Shown: piece after piece, positions 8,714 through 17,658 of the stretch
Numbering within the stretch: position 1 is the stretch's first letter
Layout of the letters: every line of letters starts with the position of its first letter
Assembly (NCBI GenBank): GCA_031553805.1
Contig: JAVBLC010000010.1
Span: forward strand, 1 to 64,000
Length of the DNA stretch: 64,000 nucleotides
DNA from: JAITVB01 sp031553805
GTDB lineage: Bacteria > Bacteroidota > Bacteroidia > Bacteroidales > Rikenellaceae
Direction: 5' to 3'
Made by a program: the position numbers and the translations under genes
The notes under the pieces: generated by a model
What the model was told of the DNA's origin: nothing
Seen by the model: the letters and a program-made list of their open reading frames with translations, nothing else
Databases searched by the model: none

Positions 8714-9694
8714 ATGAGAACGATCAAGTGCATTGGGATCCTTACCTCCGGAGGCGACGCTCCGGGCATGAACGCAGCCATCCGGGCGGTGACCCGCTCG
8801 GCCATCTATAACGGGCTCGAGGTCCGGGGTGTGTACCGTGGATACAAAGGGCTGGTTTTTAATGAAATCGAATCCTTCAAAACCTCAAATGTCAGCAACA
8901 TCATCCAACACGGGGGGACGATCCTCAAAACCGCCCGTTGCCAGGAATTTTTGACGCCCGAAGGACGCAAGACAGCTTATGACAATATGATTGCCGCCGG
9001 CATCGACGCCCTGGTGGTGATCGGGGGCGACGGTTCGCTGACCGGGGCCCGCATCTTTGCCGAGGAATACGACGTGCCCATCGTGGGCTTGCCCGGGACG
9101 ATCGACAACGACCTCTACGGCACCGACTCGACGATCGGGTATGATACCGCGCTGAACACCATTATGGAAGCGGTCGACAAGATCCGCGACACGGCCAACT
9201 CACACGAGCGCCTTTTCTTCATCGAAGTGATGGGGCGCGACGCCGGCTTCCTGGCCCTGAACGGCGCATTGGCCGTAGGGGCCGAAGCGGCGATCATTCC
9301 CGAGATCTCGACCGGGCCCGACCAGTTGATGGAGATGATCCAGAACGGGCTGCGCAAGTCAAAGAACAGCAGCATCGTGCTCGTCGCCGAAAGCGAAATC
9401 ACGGGCGGCGCGATGGGGATGGCCGAGTTGGTGAAATCGCGTTATCCGCAGTACGATGTGCGGGTGACGATCCTGGGCCACATTCAGCGCGGGGGTTCGC
9501 CGACGGCTTTCGACCGCATCCTGGCCAGCCGCCTGGGCAACGCCGCCGTCGACGCCCTGCTCGAAGGACAGCGCAACGTCATGATGGGGATCATCAACGA
9601 CCAGGTCGTTTATGTGCCCTTTGTCAAAGCGATCAAAAACGAAAAAGAGATTAATCGCAACCTGCTCAATACGTTGCGGATACTTTCGATTTAA
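8714..9694 (+). CDS. pfkA: ATP-dependent 6-phosphofructokinase
   Basis: The 326-residue group I phosphofructokinase has GGDAPGMN (13-20), GGDGS (104-108), and PGTIDND with catalytic Asp131. The second glycine in GGDGS, rather than the Asp of PPi-type enzymes, points to ATP as donor. It phosphorylates fructose-6-phosphate in glycolysis. MGRDAGFLA and GHIQRGGSPTAFDR are also present. It follows murF after 52 bp but has its own -7 box, and a strong terminator follows, so it is probably monocistronic. Confidence 0.95.
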   Translation: MRTIKCIGILTSGGDAPGMNAAIRAVTRSAIYNGLEVRGVYRGYKGLVFNEIESFKTSNVSNIIQHGGTILKTARCQEFLTPEGRKTAYDNMIAAGIDALVVIGGDGSLTGARIFAEEYDVPIVGLPGTIDNDLYGTDSTIGYDTALNTIMEAVDKIRDTANSHERLFFIEVMGRDAGFLALNGALAVGAEAAIIPEISTGPDQLMEMIQNGLRKSKNSSIVLVAESEITGGAMGMAELVKSRYPQYDVRVTILGHIQRGGSPTAFDRILASRLGNAAVDALLEGQRNVMMGIINDQVVYVPFVKAIKNEKEINRNLLNTLRILSI

Positions 9695-9715
9695 TAGCAG
9701 GTATCTGCACTTATG

Positions 9716-9753
9716 GCGAAAGGGAAGAATTGTATTCTTCCCTTTCGCTATTT
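9716..9753 (+). terminator. Intrinsic terminator of pfkA
   Basis: A perfect 15-bp stem, GCGAAAGGGAAGAAT-tgt-ATTCTTCCCTTTCGC, is followed by a short T-rich tail (TATTT), 21 bp after the pfkA stop codon. Confidence 0.8.
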
Positions 9754-9769
9754 AACTTGATTAGTGCTT

Positions 9770-10066
9770 TCTCTTCTGTTTAAGTTTTATTCGACCGTCG
9801 TTGCGTTATCATTTTCTTTGGCTACCACCCAAAGAAAGTAACCAAAGAACCGGAGCGAAGCGGAGCTCACCGACCGGAAGGAGGTAAAAGTCACCGCTTT
9901 AAAGAAAAAGCGTTAAGAAAAACATGGAGAAAATCGCAAGCAAAGTCCACTACCTGAGCCCTATAGGGGCGAGTTTTGGACGCAGCAGCTTTTCGGAATA
10001 TTTTTTAGCCATTTGTTTAACGCGCTTGATTTTTTGCCCACTTTTTTATCAAGAAAAAAGTGGGGA
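9770..10066 (+). repeat. Structured intergenic repeat family A, copy A1 (full length)
   Basis: The copy contains a left hairpin (9813-9821 with 9829-9837, TTTCTTTGG/CCAAAGAAA), a central hairpin GCCC-tata-GGGGC (9958-9970) nested in GTCCA/TGGAC, and a right hairpin at 10037-10064 (CCCACTTTTTT-atcaag-AAAAAAGTGGG). It matches A2 at 52507-52794 over its full length. No ORF is conserved between the copies. Confidence 0.8.
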
Positions 10067-10173
10067 CAGAAAACTGGGAACAGAATTCAAGGTATAAAAA
10101 ACGCCCTTCGAAAGCGCAACAACGCATGATTTAAAATTAATTACAATTTATGCGTGTTTTGTGCAAATTTAAT

Positions 10174-10181
10174 TATATTTG
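10174..10181 (+). promoter_or_regulatory. Probable -7 box for aspA
   Basis: TATATTTG matches TAnnTTTG and lies 41 bp before the aspA start. A TTTG occurs upstream at only 12 bp spacing, so the -33 element is poor. The surroundings are AT-rich, as at a promoter. Confidence 0.5.
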
Positions 10182-10222
10182 CCTGTGGTTCGTTTTGGTT
10201 TTGATTAACAAATGACAGCGTT

Positions 10223-11656
<1,434 letters not shown>

Positions 11657-11668
11657 GCGGCATGGCAT

Positions 11669-11707
11669 AAAAACAGCGCCCGGACTTTCGTCCGGGCGCT
11701 GTTTTTA
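11669..11707. terminator. Bidirectional terminator between aspA and the YjbR-family gene
   Basis: The 39-bp inverted repeat, AAAAACAGCGCCCGGAC-tttc-GTCCGGGCGCTGTTTTT, has A- and T-tracts on its two sides. It can therefore end aspA (+) and the minus-strand gene that stops at 11719. Confidence 0.9.
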
Positions 11708-11718
11708 TGCAATGCCGA

Positions 11719-12072
11719 TCAGCCGAGGGTTTTTCGGATTTTGTTCGGGAGGCTGGCTACCACTAAGTCGTAGGAATCGCGAAGCCATTCGCGCACCAGC
11801 CTGTCGGGCAAGCCGATCGAATAGAGCGTGTTCCAATGCGTCTTGTTCATATGATAGCCCGGCAACACTGTGTCGGGATACGCTTCGCGCAGGACGACGG
11901 CCCGTTCGGGATCGCACTTGACGTTGATCGACTGGTGCTCGGTGTCGTCCATCGAGGTCAGGCTGAACATCTTGCCGCCCACTTTATAGACGAGCGTCAA
12001 CTCGTCAAAAGGCGTCTCCTCGGTCACGCCAGGAAGCGAGAGGCAAAATTCGCGCGTGGTTTCGATGTCCAT
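11719..12072 (-). CDS. MmcQ/YjbR family DNA-binding-fold protein
   Basis: The 117-residue product begins MDIETTREFCLSLPGVTEETPF, the classic YjbR start, and continues with a YxVGGKMF block and HMNKTHWNTLYS. The family has a double-wing CyaY-like fold. Biochemical function is poorly known, and DNA binding has been proposed. It begins 13 bp downstream of the deoxyhypusine-synthase-family gene and likely shares its transcript. Length and motifs are normal for the family. Confidence 0.85.
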   Translation of the reverse strand: MDIETTREFCLSLPGVTEETPFDELTLVYKVGGKMFSLTSMDDTEHQSINVKCDPERAVVLREAYPDTVLPGYHMNKTHWNTLYSIGLPDRLVREWLRDSYDLVVASLPNKIRKTLG

Positions 12073-12085
12073 GTTTCGAAAATGT

Positions 12086-13060
12086 TTACCAGCCGAGGAT
12101 GTAGGCGAAGATCAGCGGGGCGACGATCGTAGCGTCCGACTCAACGATATACTTCGGGGTGTCGATATCGAGTTTGCCCCAGGTGATCTTTTCGTTGGGC
12201 ACGGCGCCCGAGTACGATCCATAAGAGGTGGTCGAGTCCGAAATCTGGCAGAAATACGACCAGAAGGGAACGTCATGCCATTCGAGGTCCTGGTACATCA
12301 TCGGCACGACACAGATCGGGAAGTCGCCCGAGATGCCGCCGCCGATCTGGAAGAAGCCCACGCCCTTGCCGCCTGAATTAGCGCGATACCACTCGGTCAG
12401 GTAGACCATATATTCGATCCCCGTTTTCACGGTCGAGGCTTTCAATTCGCCTTTGATCACATAGGAGGTGAAGATATTGCCCATCGTGCTGTCTTCCCAG
12501 CCCGGGACGATGATCGGCAGGTTGCGCTCGGCGGCGGCCAGCATCCAGCTGTTCTTGGGGTCGATCTCGTAGTGGGGTTCGAGTAGGCCGCTCAGCAGCA
12601 GTTTGTACATATATTGGTGAGGCAGGTACCGTTCGCCTTTCTGCTCGGCCTCTTTCCAGATTCCCGAGATATATTTCTGCAACACCCGGAACGCCTCTTC
12701 CTCGGGGATGCAGGTGTCGGTGACGCGGTTGAGCCCCTTTTCGAGCAGGGCGTATTCGTCCTGGGGGGTGAGGTCGCGGTAGTGGGGCACGCGTTTGTAG
12801 TGCGAGTGGGCGACGAGGTTCATCAAGTCCTCCTCGAGGTTGGCCCCAGTGCAGGAGATGATGTCGACCTTGCCCTGGCGGATCATTTCGGCGAGCGAGA
12901 TGCCCAGTTCGGCGGTGCTCATCGCTCCGGCCAGGGTGACCATCATTTTACCGCCTTCGGTCAGGTGTTTTTCGTAGCCTTGTGCGGCGTCGACCAGTGT
13001 AGCGGCGTTGAAGTGGCGGTAGGGGTGGGTGATGAATTTTGAAATGGGACCTTTTTCCAT
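12086..13060 (-). CDS. Deoxyhypusine synthase family protein
   Basis: The start at MEKGPISKFITHPYRHFNAATL (13060) is chosen over the in-frame extension to 13129 because homology begins there and a -7-like box lies upstream. The 324-residue product keeps the NAD-binding core (ITCTGANLEEDL-like block as ISCTGANLEEDLMN, GGGISGDFP) and the lysine that forms the enzyme-imine intermediate in eukaryotic DHS, here Lys296 in TWGKLD. Eukaryotic DHS modifies eIF5A using spermidine. Bacteria lack hypusine, and bacterial relatives make homospermidine or act on other amines. The true substrate here is unknown. A YjbR-family gene follows. Confidence 0.85.
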   Translation of the reverse strand: MEKGPISKFITHPYRHFNAATLVDAAQGYEKHLTEGGKMMVTLAGAMSTAELGISLAEMIRQGKVDIISCTGANLEEDLMNLVAHSHYKRVPHYRDLTPQDEYALLEKGLNRVTDTCIPEEEAFRVLQKYISGIWKEAEQKGERYLPHQYMYKLLLSGLLEPHYEIDPKNSWMLAAAERNLPIIVPGWEDSTMGNIFTSYVIKGELKASTVKTGIEYMVYLTEWYRANSGGKGVGFFQIGGGISGDFPICVVPMMYQDLEWHDVPFWSYFCQISDSTTSYGSYSGAVPNEKITWGKLDIDTPKYIVESDATIVAPLIFAYILGW

Positions 13061-13115
13061 AGCTTTTTTGGTTTTTAACTGTTTAGATAGGGCGAAGGTA
13101 GTAATTTTTCGGGTG

Positions 13116-13142
13116 GTGCGTCCCCGCACCGGGGGATTTTTC
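13116..13142. repeat. Short repeat family C
   Basis: GTGCG-tcccc-GCAC followed by CGGGGGATTTT. Similar 25-30 bp units occur near 32034-32062, 39263-39306, 42957-42985 and 43477-43503, each in a gene gap or at a gene scar. Function is unknown. Confidence 0.55.
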
Positions 13143-13149
13143 TTTTCAA

Positions 13150-13250
13150 CACAAAATCCCCACAGAGAAACGAAGTTTCTCAGAAAAATTTTTGCGGCGC
13201 TTTTTATAAGCGGCGCTTTTTATAAAAAGCGCCAGTACCCTCGGCCTGTG
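13150..13250. repeat. Repeat family B, copy B2
   Basis: The hairpin GAGAAAC-gaa-GTTTCTC is followed by the family hairpin at 13212-13233, GGCGCTTTTTATAAAAAGCGCC. Compared with B1, the middle stem pair is changed on both sides (GGCAC/GTGCC to GGCGC/GCGCC), so pairing is kept. It lies between the DHS-family gene and the DUF418 gene. Confidence 0.65.
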
Positions 13251-13285
13251 GCCCAGCCTTGAACAGGCGAGAATAACCTGTGTTT

Positions 13286-14491
13286 TTACGATTTACTTTG
13301 AGTCTCCCTGCCTGGGGTTTTCCGGCCTCCGATCCAAGTGAGTTTATGCCACAACCATTCGAGCGGTCCCTGACGGTGGCGGCGCAGCCAGAAAATCGAG
13401 AACGCCAGTTGCACACCGAAGATCAGCATCCCGATCAGCACGCTCACCGTGATCCCGCACACCGGTGCGAGGTGCAACCCGATCGGCAGGAAAATCAGCG
13501 CGCCGATGATCCCCTGGGTAATATAATTAGTCAGGCTCATCCGCCCATAGGGGCGCAGTGGAGCCGTCACCCGGCGGAACCACTCCTTCTGGGCGTACAA
13601 CAGCATAAACGACGACACGAGCACGGCCATAAAGGTCACTTTCTGCCACATATCGAATGTTTGGCGCAGGAGCCACGACGTGTCCGGAAACCCGGTCCAC
13701 GTCACGCCCCGGAGTGCGGCCAGCGGGGCATAAGCCAGCGCAGACACCACCAGCGCCCACATCCAGAAACGGCGGCTCTGCTCGGAATCCACGAAAAGTC
13801 CCTTGCGCCCGAGCAGCAAGCCCAGGATGAACAACCCCGCCGACTGGGCCGACCGGCCCACTTCGAAAGCCCAAACCAAGGCGGCACGGACGCCCACCGT
13901 GAGGTTGCCCCGGAAATATTCGGCCGGGCCGCCCTCATCTATATAAGCCTTGATCTGTTGAAAGGCTTCACCCGCATGGAGGTCAGGCCAGGGAGCTTCG
14001 GGAAAAAGCAGCCGGTACCAATGCTCGGGTTGCAGCAGCAGGAAAACCGCCGCTACGACCAACCAGCGGTCGCTCCAATTGCGGACGATGAACAGCACGA
14101 CACCCGACGTGGCCAGCATCAGCAGCACGTCGCCCCCCGGAAAAAACAACGAATTGAGCATCGCAAAGCCCCCCAGCAACAACAACCGCCACAGGAAACG
14201 CGGACCGAAATCCGTACCTTTGGCCCGCTGTGCGCTCTGTTGAATATAGAACGTAAAACCGAACAGCAGGGCAAAGATCGCATAAGCCTTCCCGCCGATC
14301 AGGGCGGTCAGCGTAGCGTTCACCGCCTGGTCGAGGGTGGCAAGCCACGACGGTTGGTCGAATTTTTCGAACATGAAAAAATGCTCCGTGCAATGCAGCA
14401 CCAGGATCGCCAGCACGGCAAACCCCCGCAGCGCATCGACAGCTTCGATGCGGGACTTTTTTTGAATCGGAGTGGTTTGAGAGGTAGTCAT
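13286..14491 (-). CDS. DUF418 (YeiB-like) integral membrane protein
   Basis: The 401-residue polytopic protein begins with the DUF418/DUF1624-type motif RIEAVDALRGFAVLAILVLHCTEHF and has many hydrophobic helices, including GKAYAIFALLFGFTFY and a C-terminal GRMSLTNYITQGIIGA block. The family is related to acyltransferase-3-like membrane proteins; its substrate is unknown. A truncated relative of its N-terminus survives at 43126-43359. A family C/B repeat block follows the gene. Confidence 0.85.
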   Translation of the reverse strand: MTTSQTTPIQKKSRIEAVDALRGFAVLAILVLHCTEHFFMFEKFDQPSWLATLDQAVNATLTALIGGKAYAIFALLFGFTFYIQQSAQRAKGTDFGPRFLWRLLLLGGFAMLNSLFFPGGDVLLMLATSGVVLFIVRNWSDRWLVVAAVFLLLQPEHWYRLLFPEAPWPDLHAGEAFQQIKAYIDEGGPAEYFRGNLTVGVRAALVWAFEVGRSAQSAGLFILGLLLGRKGLFVDSEQSRRFWMWALVVSALAYAPLAALRGVTWTGFPDTSWLLRQTFDMWQKVTFMAVLVSSFMLLYAQKEWFRRVTAPLRPYGRMSLTNYITQGIIGALIFLPIGLHLAPVCGITVSVLIGMLIFGVQLAFSIFWLRRHRQGPLEWLWHKLTWIGGRKTPGRETQSKS

Positions 14492-14524
14492 TGTGGGGTA
14501 TTGGGGTTAGTGATGACAATGCGA

Positions 14525-16651
14525 TCAAGCTTCCTCGCCGATACGACCCATTCGGTAGTCTTCGATGATTTGCAGCACCTGAGTGCCGTACTTTGTAAGG
14601 AACGCTTTGCCGACACTGGGAATCTTCAACAACTCTTTTTCGGTCGAGGGCAGTTCGTTGCAGATGCCGATCAGCCCCTTTTGGTGCAGCACGACAAAAG
14701 CAGGGACTTCCAGCTCGTCGGCCGTCGCCTTGCGCCAGATCCGCAGGATCTCGAACAGTTCGGGGTTGGCGATGTCGTCCGAGGCCGACACCTTTTTCTT
14801 CGCCTCCTTGGGCGTGGCGAAAGGGTGCTTTTCAAGCAGGGCTTCGGCGCGGGCCTTGAGGTGGGCGGCGATCGTAAAATACTCGGCAGCGGCCGACAAC
14901 GTGGCTTCTTTCACGGCGAGAAACTCGCGGACGCGATCGAGCGCCTCGGACACGGCCTTGCGGGTTTCCTTGTTGTCGATCTCCACGTCGTTCGCCGCAA
15001 ACAGGGGGATCAGGAGTTCTGCATTTTTCGCCCGGAAATAAGCCGTCCCTTTCGTCACGCGGTCGGTCAGCGCCGGATCGTTTTCGGGATCGGCGGCGGC
15101 AGCTACCAAGCGGCGCAGTTGGTTTTGGAACGTTTCACCCACCGACACGATCTCACGCGAAAAAACGTCCGAAAAGCCTTGCCAACGCTCGATCAACGCC
15201 GGATAGAGGCGCGAGAGGTGTTCAACCACCAAGCGCTGTAGCGCACCTAGGCGGGTTTCCAACGGACGGTAGTCGAACAAATCCGTCAGCAAGTCGCCGA
15301 CATAGACCCGGCGTTGGGCGGCGAGGGTAGACTCGTCGGGTTGGGCGGCTTCGACCCCATCGGTATAGCGTTTGACCAGCGTGTCGTTGATGATCGCCGT
15401 GGCCGACAGCGGCGTGCTGAGCACCATCCCCTCCAGCGAACGGCAACGGCTCAGCGCCACATAGACCTGGCCGTGGCTGAACGAGGCCGAGGCGTCGATC
15501 ACCGCACGTTCGAACGTCAGCCCCTGGCTCTTGTGGATGGTGATCGCCCAGGCTGTTTTTAAGGGGTATTGCAGGAAGCGGCCGTCGACCACTTCGGTGA
15601 TTTCGTTGTTGTCTTTGTTGATCGTGTAGCGGGTGTTGGTCCACTCGGCGGGTTCGACGTGGATCGGGTCGCCCCCGCCGTTGGGCAGCACTTCGATGCC
15701 GTCGTCGTCGAGGTAGGTGACCGTGCCGATCTTGCCGTTGAAATAGCGTTTCTCGGGCGACGGATCGTTCTTGAGAAACATCACCTGGGCGCCCTCTTTA
15801 AGTACAAGCGCTCGGTCTGTGGGATACGAAAATTCCGGAAATTCGCCCTCGATCGTCGCTTCGTAGGTGAATTGCACGCTGTCGAGGTCGTCGAGTTTGC
15901 GGTCGTTGACCGATCGGGCGGTGTTGTTGTGGGTCGTCAGGATGATGTAGCCCTCGCCGTCGGGCGGCGAAAAACCGGGGATGCAGCGGCGGTTCAGCGC
16001 GTCGAGCGTCGGAGCGTCGACCGCGTTGTCGCGCACCCGGTTCAACAGGTCTATAAATGCGGGATCGTTTTGCCGAAAAATCTGCCGGAGTTCGATCGGA
16101 ATGTATGGAGTAGCCTGCAAGGCTTTGCTGTCGAAGAAATAGGGCGACGGGTAGTGGTCGCGCAGCAGCGCCCACTCGTCGTCCTTGACCACAGGGGCGA
16201 GCTGCTGCAGGTCGCCGATCATCAGCAGTTGTACGCCTCCAAACGGTTTCCGCGAATTCCGGTAGCGCACTAACACGTCGCTTACTGCGTCCAGCATATC
16301 AGCCCGCACCATGCTCACCTCGTCGATCACCAGCAGGTCGATGCTGCGGATGATGTTGATCTTCTCCTTGCTGAAGCGGTTGGCGAAGCGGTTTTTCTCG
16401 TCGGTGGTGCGTTTCGCACCGGGCAGGTAGGGACCGAACGGAAGTTGGAAAAAGGAGTGCATCGTCACCCCGCCCGCCTGGATCGCCGCCACGCCCGTCG
16501 GCGCGACCACGATCATCCGCTTGGGTGAATTTTTACGGAGGTTATGTAAAAAGGTGGTCTTGCCCGTGCCCGCTTTTCCGGTCAGAAAAACATTCGTCCC
16601 GGTAAATTCCAGAAAGCCGCGGGCCAGATCGAGTTCGGTGTTAGTCGTCAT
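14525..16651 (-). CDS. PIF1-like DNA helicase with C-terminal HRDC domain
   Basis: The start at 16651 (MTTNTELDLARGFLEFTGTN) is chosen because the in-frame upstream extension overlaps the GT2 gene and lacks homology. The 708-residue product has Walker A GKAGTGKTT near residue 25, Walker B LLVIDEVSMVRADMLD, and the superfamily 1 motifs GDLQQLAPV, TTHNNTA and AITIHKSQGLTFERAVID. A HRDC-like fold is visible in the last about 75 residues (LRIWRKATADELEVPAFVV...LLKIPSVGKAFLTKYG). It probably unwinds DNA or G-quadruplexes. The long middle spacer is alpha-helical. Confidence 0.88.
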   Translation of the reverse strand: MTTNTELDLARGFLEFTGTNVFLTGKAGTGKTTFLHNLRKNSPKRMIVVAPTGVAAIQAGGVTMHSFFQLPFGPYLPGAKRTTDEKNRFANRFSKEKINIIRSIDLLVIDEVSMVRADMLDAVSDVLVRYRNSRKPFGGVQLLMIGDLQQLAPVVKDDEWALLRDHYPSPYFFDSKALQATPYIPIELRQIFRQNDPAFIDLLNRVRDNAVDAPTLDALNRRCIPGFSPPDGEGYIILTTHNNTARSVNDRKLDDLDSVQFTYEATIEGEFPEFSYPTDRALVLKEGAQVMFLKNDPSPEKRYFNGKIGTVTYLDDDGIEVLPNGGGDPIHVEPAEWTNTRYTINKDNNEITEVVDGRFLQYPLKTAWAITIHKSQGLTFERAVIDASASFSHGQVYVALSRCRSLEGMVLSTPLSATAIINDTLVKRYTDGVEAAQPDESTLAAQRRVYVGDLLTDLFDYRPLETRLGALQRLVVEHLSRLYPALIERWQGFSDVFSREIVSVGETFQNQLRRLVAAAADPENDPALTDRVTKGTAYFRAKNAELLIPLFAANDVEIDNKETRKAVSEALDRVREFLAVKEATLSAAAEYFTIAAHLKARAEALLEKHPFATPKEAKKKVSASDDIANPELFEILRIWRKATADELEVPAFVVLHQKGLIGICNELPSTEKELLKIPSVGKAFLTKYGTQVLQIIEDYRMGRIGEEA

Positions 16652-16713
16652 ACCCGCCAAAGATAACGAAATATCCGGGGAAAAACAGGGAGGAATGGTG
16701 TGAAGTTGCCAGT

Positions 16714-17487
16714 TTATTCGGCCGAAGAGGCGGGAATCGTCCCAGAAAATTTGCGGTAAGCGGGCCGGAAAGCATCGAACACGAAACCGATGTGGGCCCA
16801 GATCGTGGGCCACCACCCGAAATACTCGCGCATAATCGAAAAACGCTCCGCAAGGCTTTCGCGGCGGCGGCGGGTCGAGGTGCCGCCCGCTTCGAAAACC
16901 GACAGCACACGGCCCGTGTTGACCACCGTGCGGGCGCGTTTGAGCGATTCGAGCACCCACGCCACGTCAGCCGCGTAGCGGTAGCGCAGGTCATAGGCCG
17001 GGGCCACCTCACGCGAGACGATCACCGACTGGTGGCACACCACCATGCCGCGACGGAAATCGCGCCAGGTCATTTCGGCCGGTAATTTTTTCTTGCGCAG
17101 CCCGAGGATTTTTCCGGAAGGAGCCGTCACTACCGTTTCGCCATAATAGATATCGGCCCAAGGTTCGCCACGACCGAAAATCTCAAAAACTTCGGCGGGG
17201 TCAAAAAGCGTATCCCCGGCGTTGACAAACCAGAAATAGTCGCCCGTGGCCAGGGCCATCCCCTTGTTCATCGCATCGTAGATGCCCCGGTCGGGTTCGC
17301 TTACCCAGTGGTCGAGGCGGTGGGCGAAACGGTCGATCACCACCCGCGTACCGTCAGTCGAGGCACCATCGACCACCACCACCTCCAACGCCGGGTAATC
17401 GACCCGCGAGAGGTTCTCGAGCGTGCGGCGCAAACCCGCCGCATCGTTATAGGTGACGGTAATGACCGATATTTTCGGCAAAGGCAT
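16714..17487 (-). CDS. Family 2 glycosyltransferase
   Basis: The start at MPLPKISVITVTYND (17487) is chosen because it begins the GT-A fold exactly, and a TATATTTG -7 box lies at 17521-17528 on the minus strand. The 257-residue product has VVVDGASTDGT, SEPDRGIYDAMNKGMALATGDYFWFVNAGD (the nucleotide/metal-binding region) and a C-terminal amphipathic tail. It resembles WcaE/PGL-type sugar transferases acting on cell-surface glycans. The acceptor is unknown, and it is not in a larger glycan cluster here. Confidence 0.88.
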   Translation of the reverse strand: MPLPKISVITVTYNDAAGLRRTLENLSRVDYPALEVVVVDGASTDGTRVVIDRFAHRLDHWVSEPDRGIYDAMNKGMALATGDYFWFVNAGDTLFDPAEVFEIFGRGEPWADIYYGETVVTAPSGKILGLRKKKLPAEMTWRDFRRGMVVCHQSVIVSREVAPAYDLRYRYAADVAWVLESLKRARTVVNTGRVLSVFEAGGTSTRRRRESLAERFSIMREYFGWWPTIWAHIGFVFDAFRPAYRKFSGTIPASSAE

Positions 17488-17658
17488 CGGATATCCGGGG
17501 TTAATGATTAAATTTGCCCTCAAATATAGTGAAAGGTGCCTCCCGGCACTCGGAATTTTGACTTTGCTCGGACATATGCAGAGAAAGTCGAGCGCCATGT
17601 GAGCTTGCTCACTGATGGCCGAGGCACATCCTACTATTCTACAATTATACGGAAAAAA

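Larger units (their letters stand above)
9695..10222. other. 528-bp intergenic region between pfkA and aspA
   Basis: No gene is seen. In order it holds the pfkA terminator (9716-9753), the full-length repeat A1 (about 9770-10066), and the aspA upstream region with a TATATTTG box at 10174-10181. Confidence 0.8.

Noticed and set aside
13280..15241. 653-codon plus-strand ORF over the DUF418 and helicase genes
   Set aside because: It spans two genes with clear motifs on the minus strand and its product resembles no protein family.
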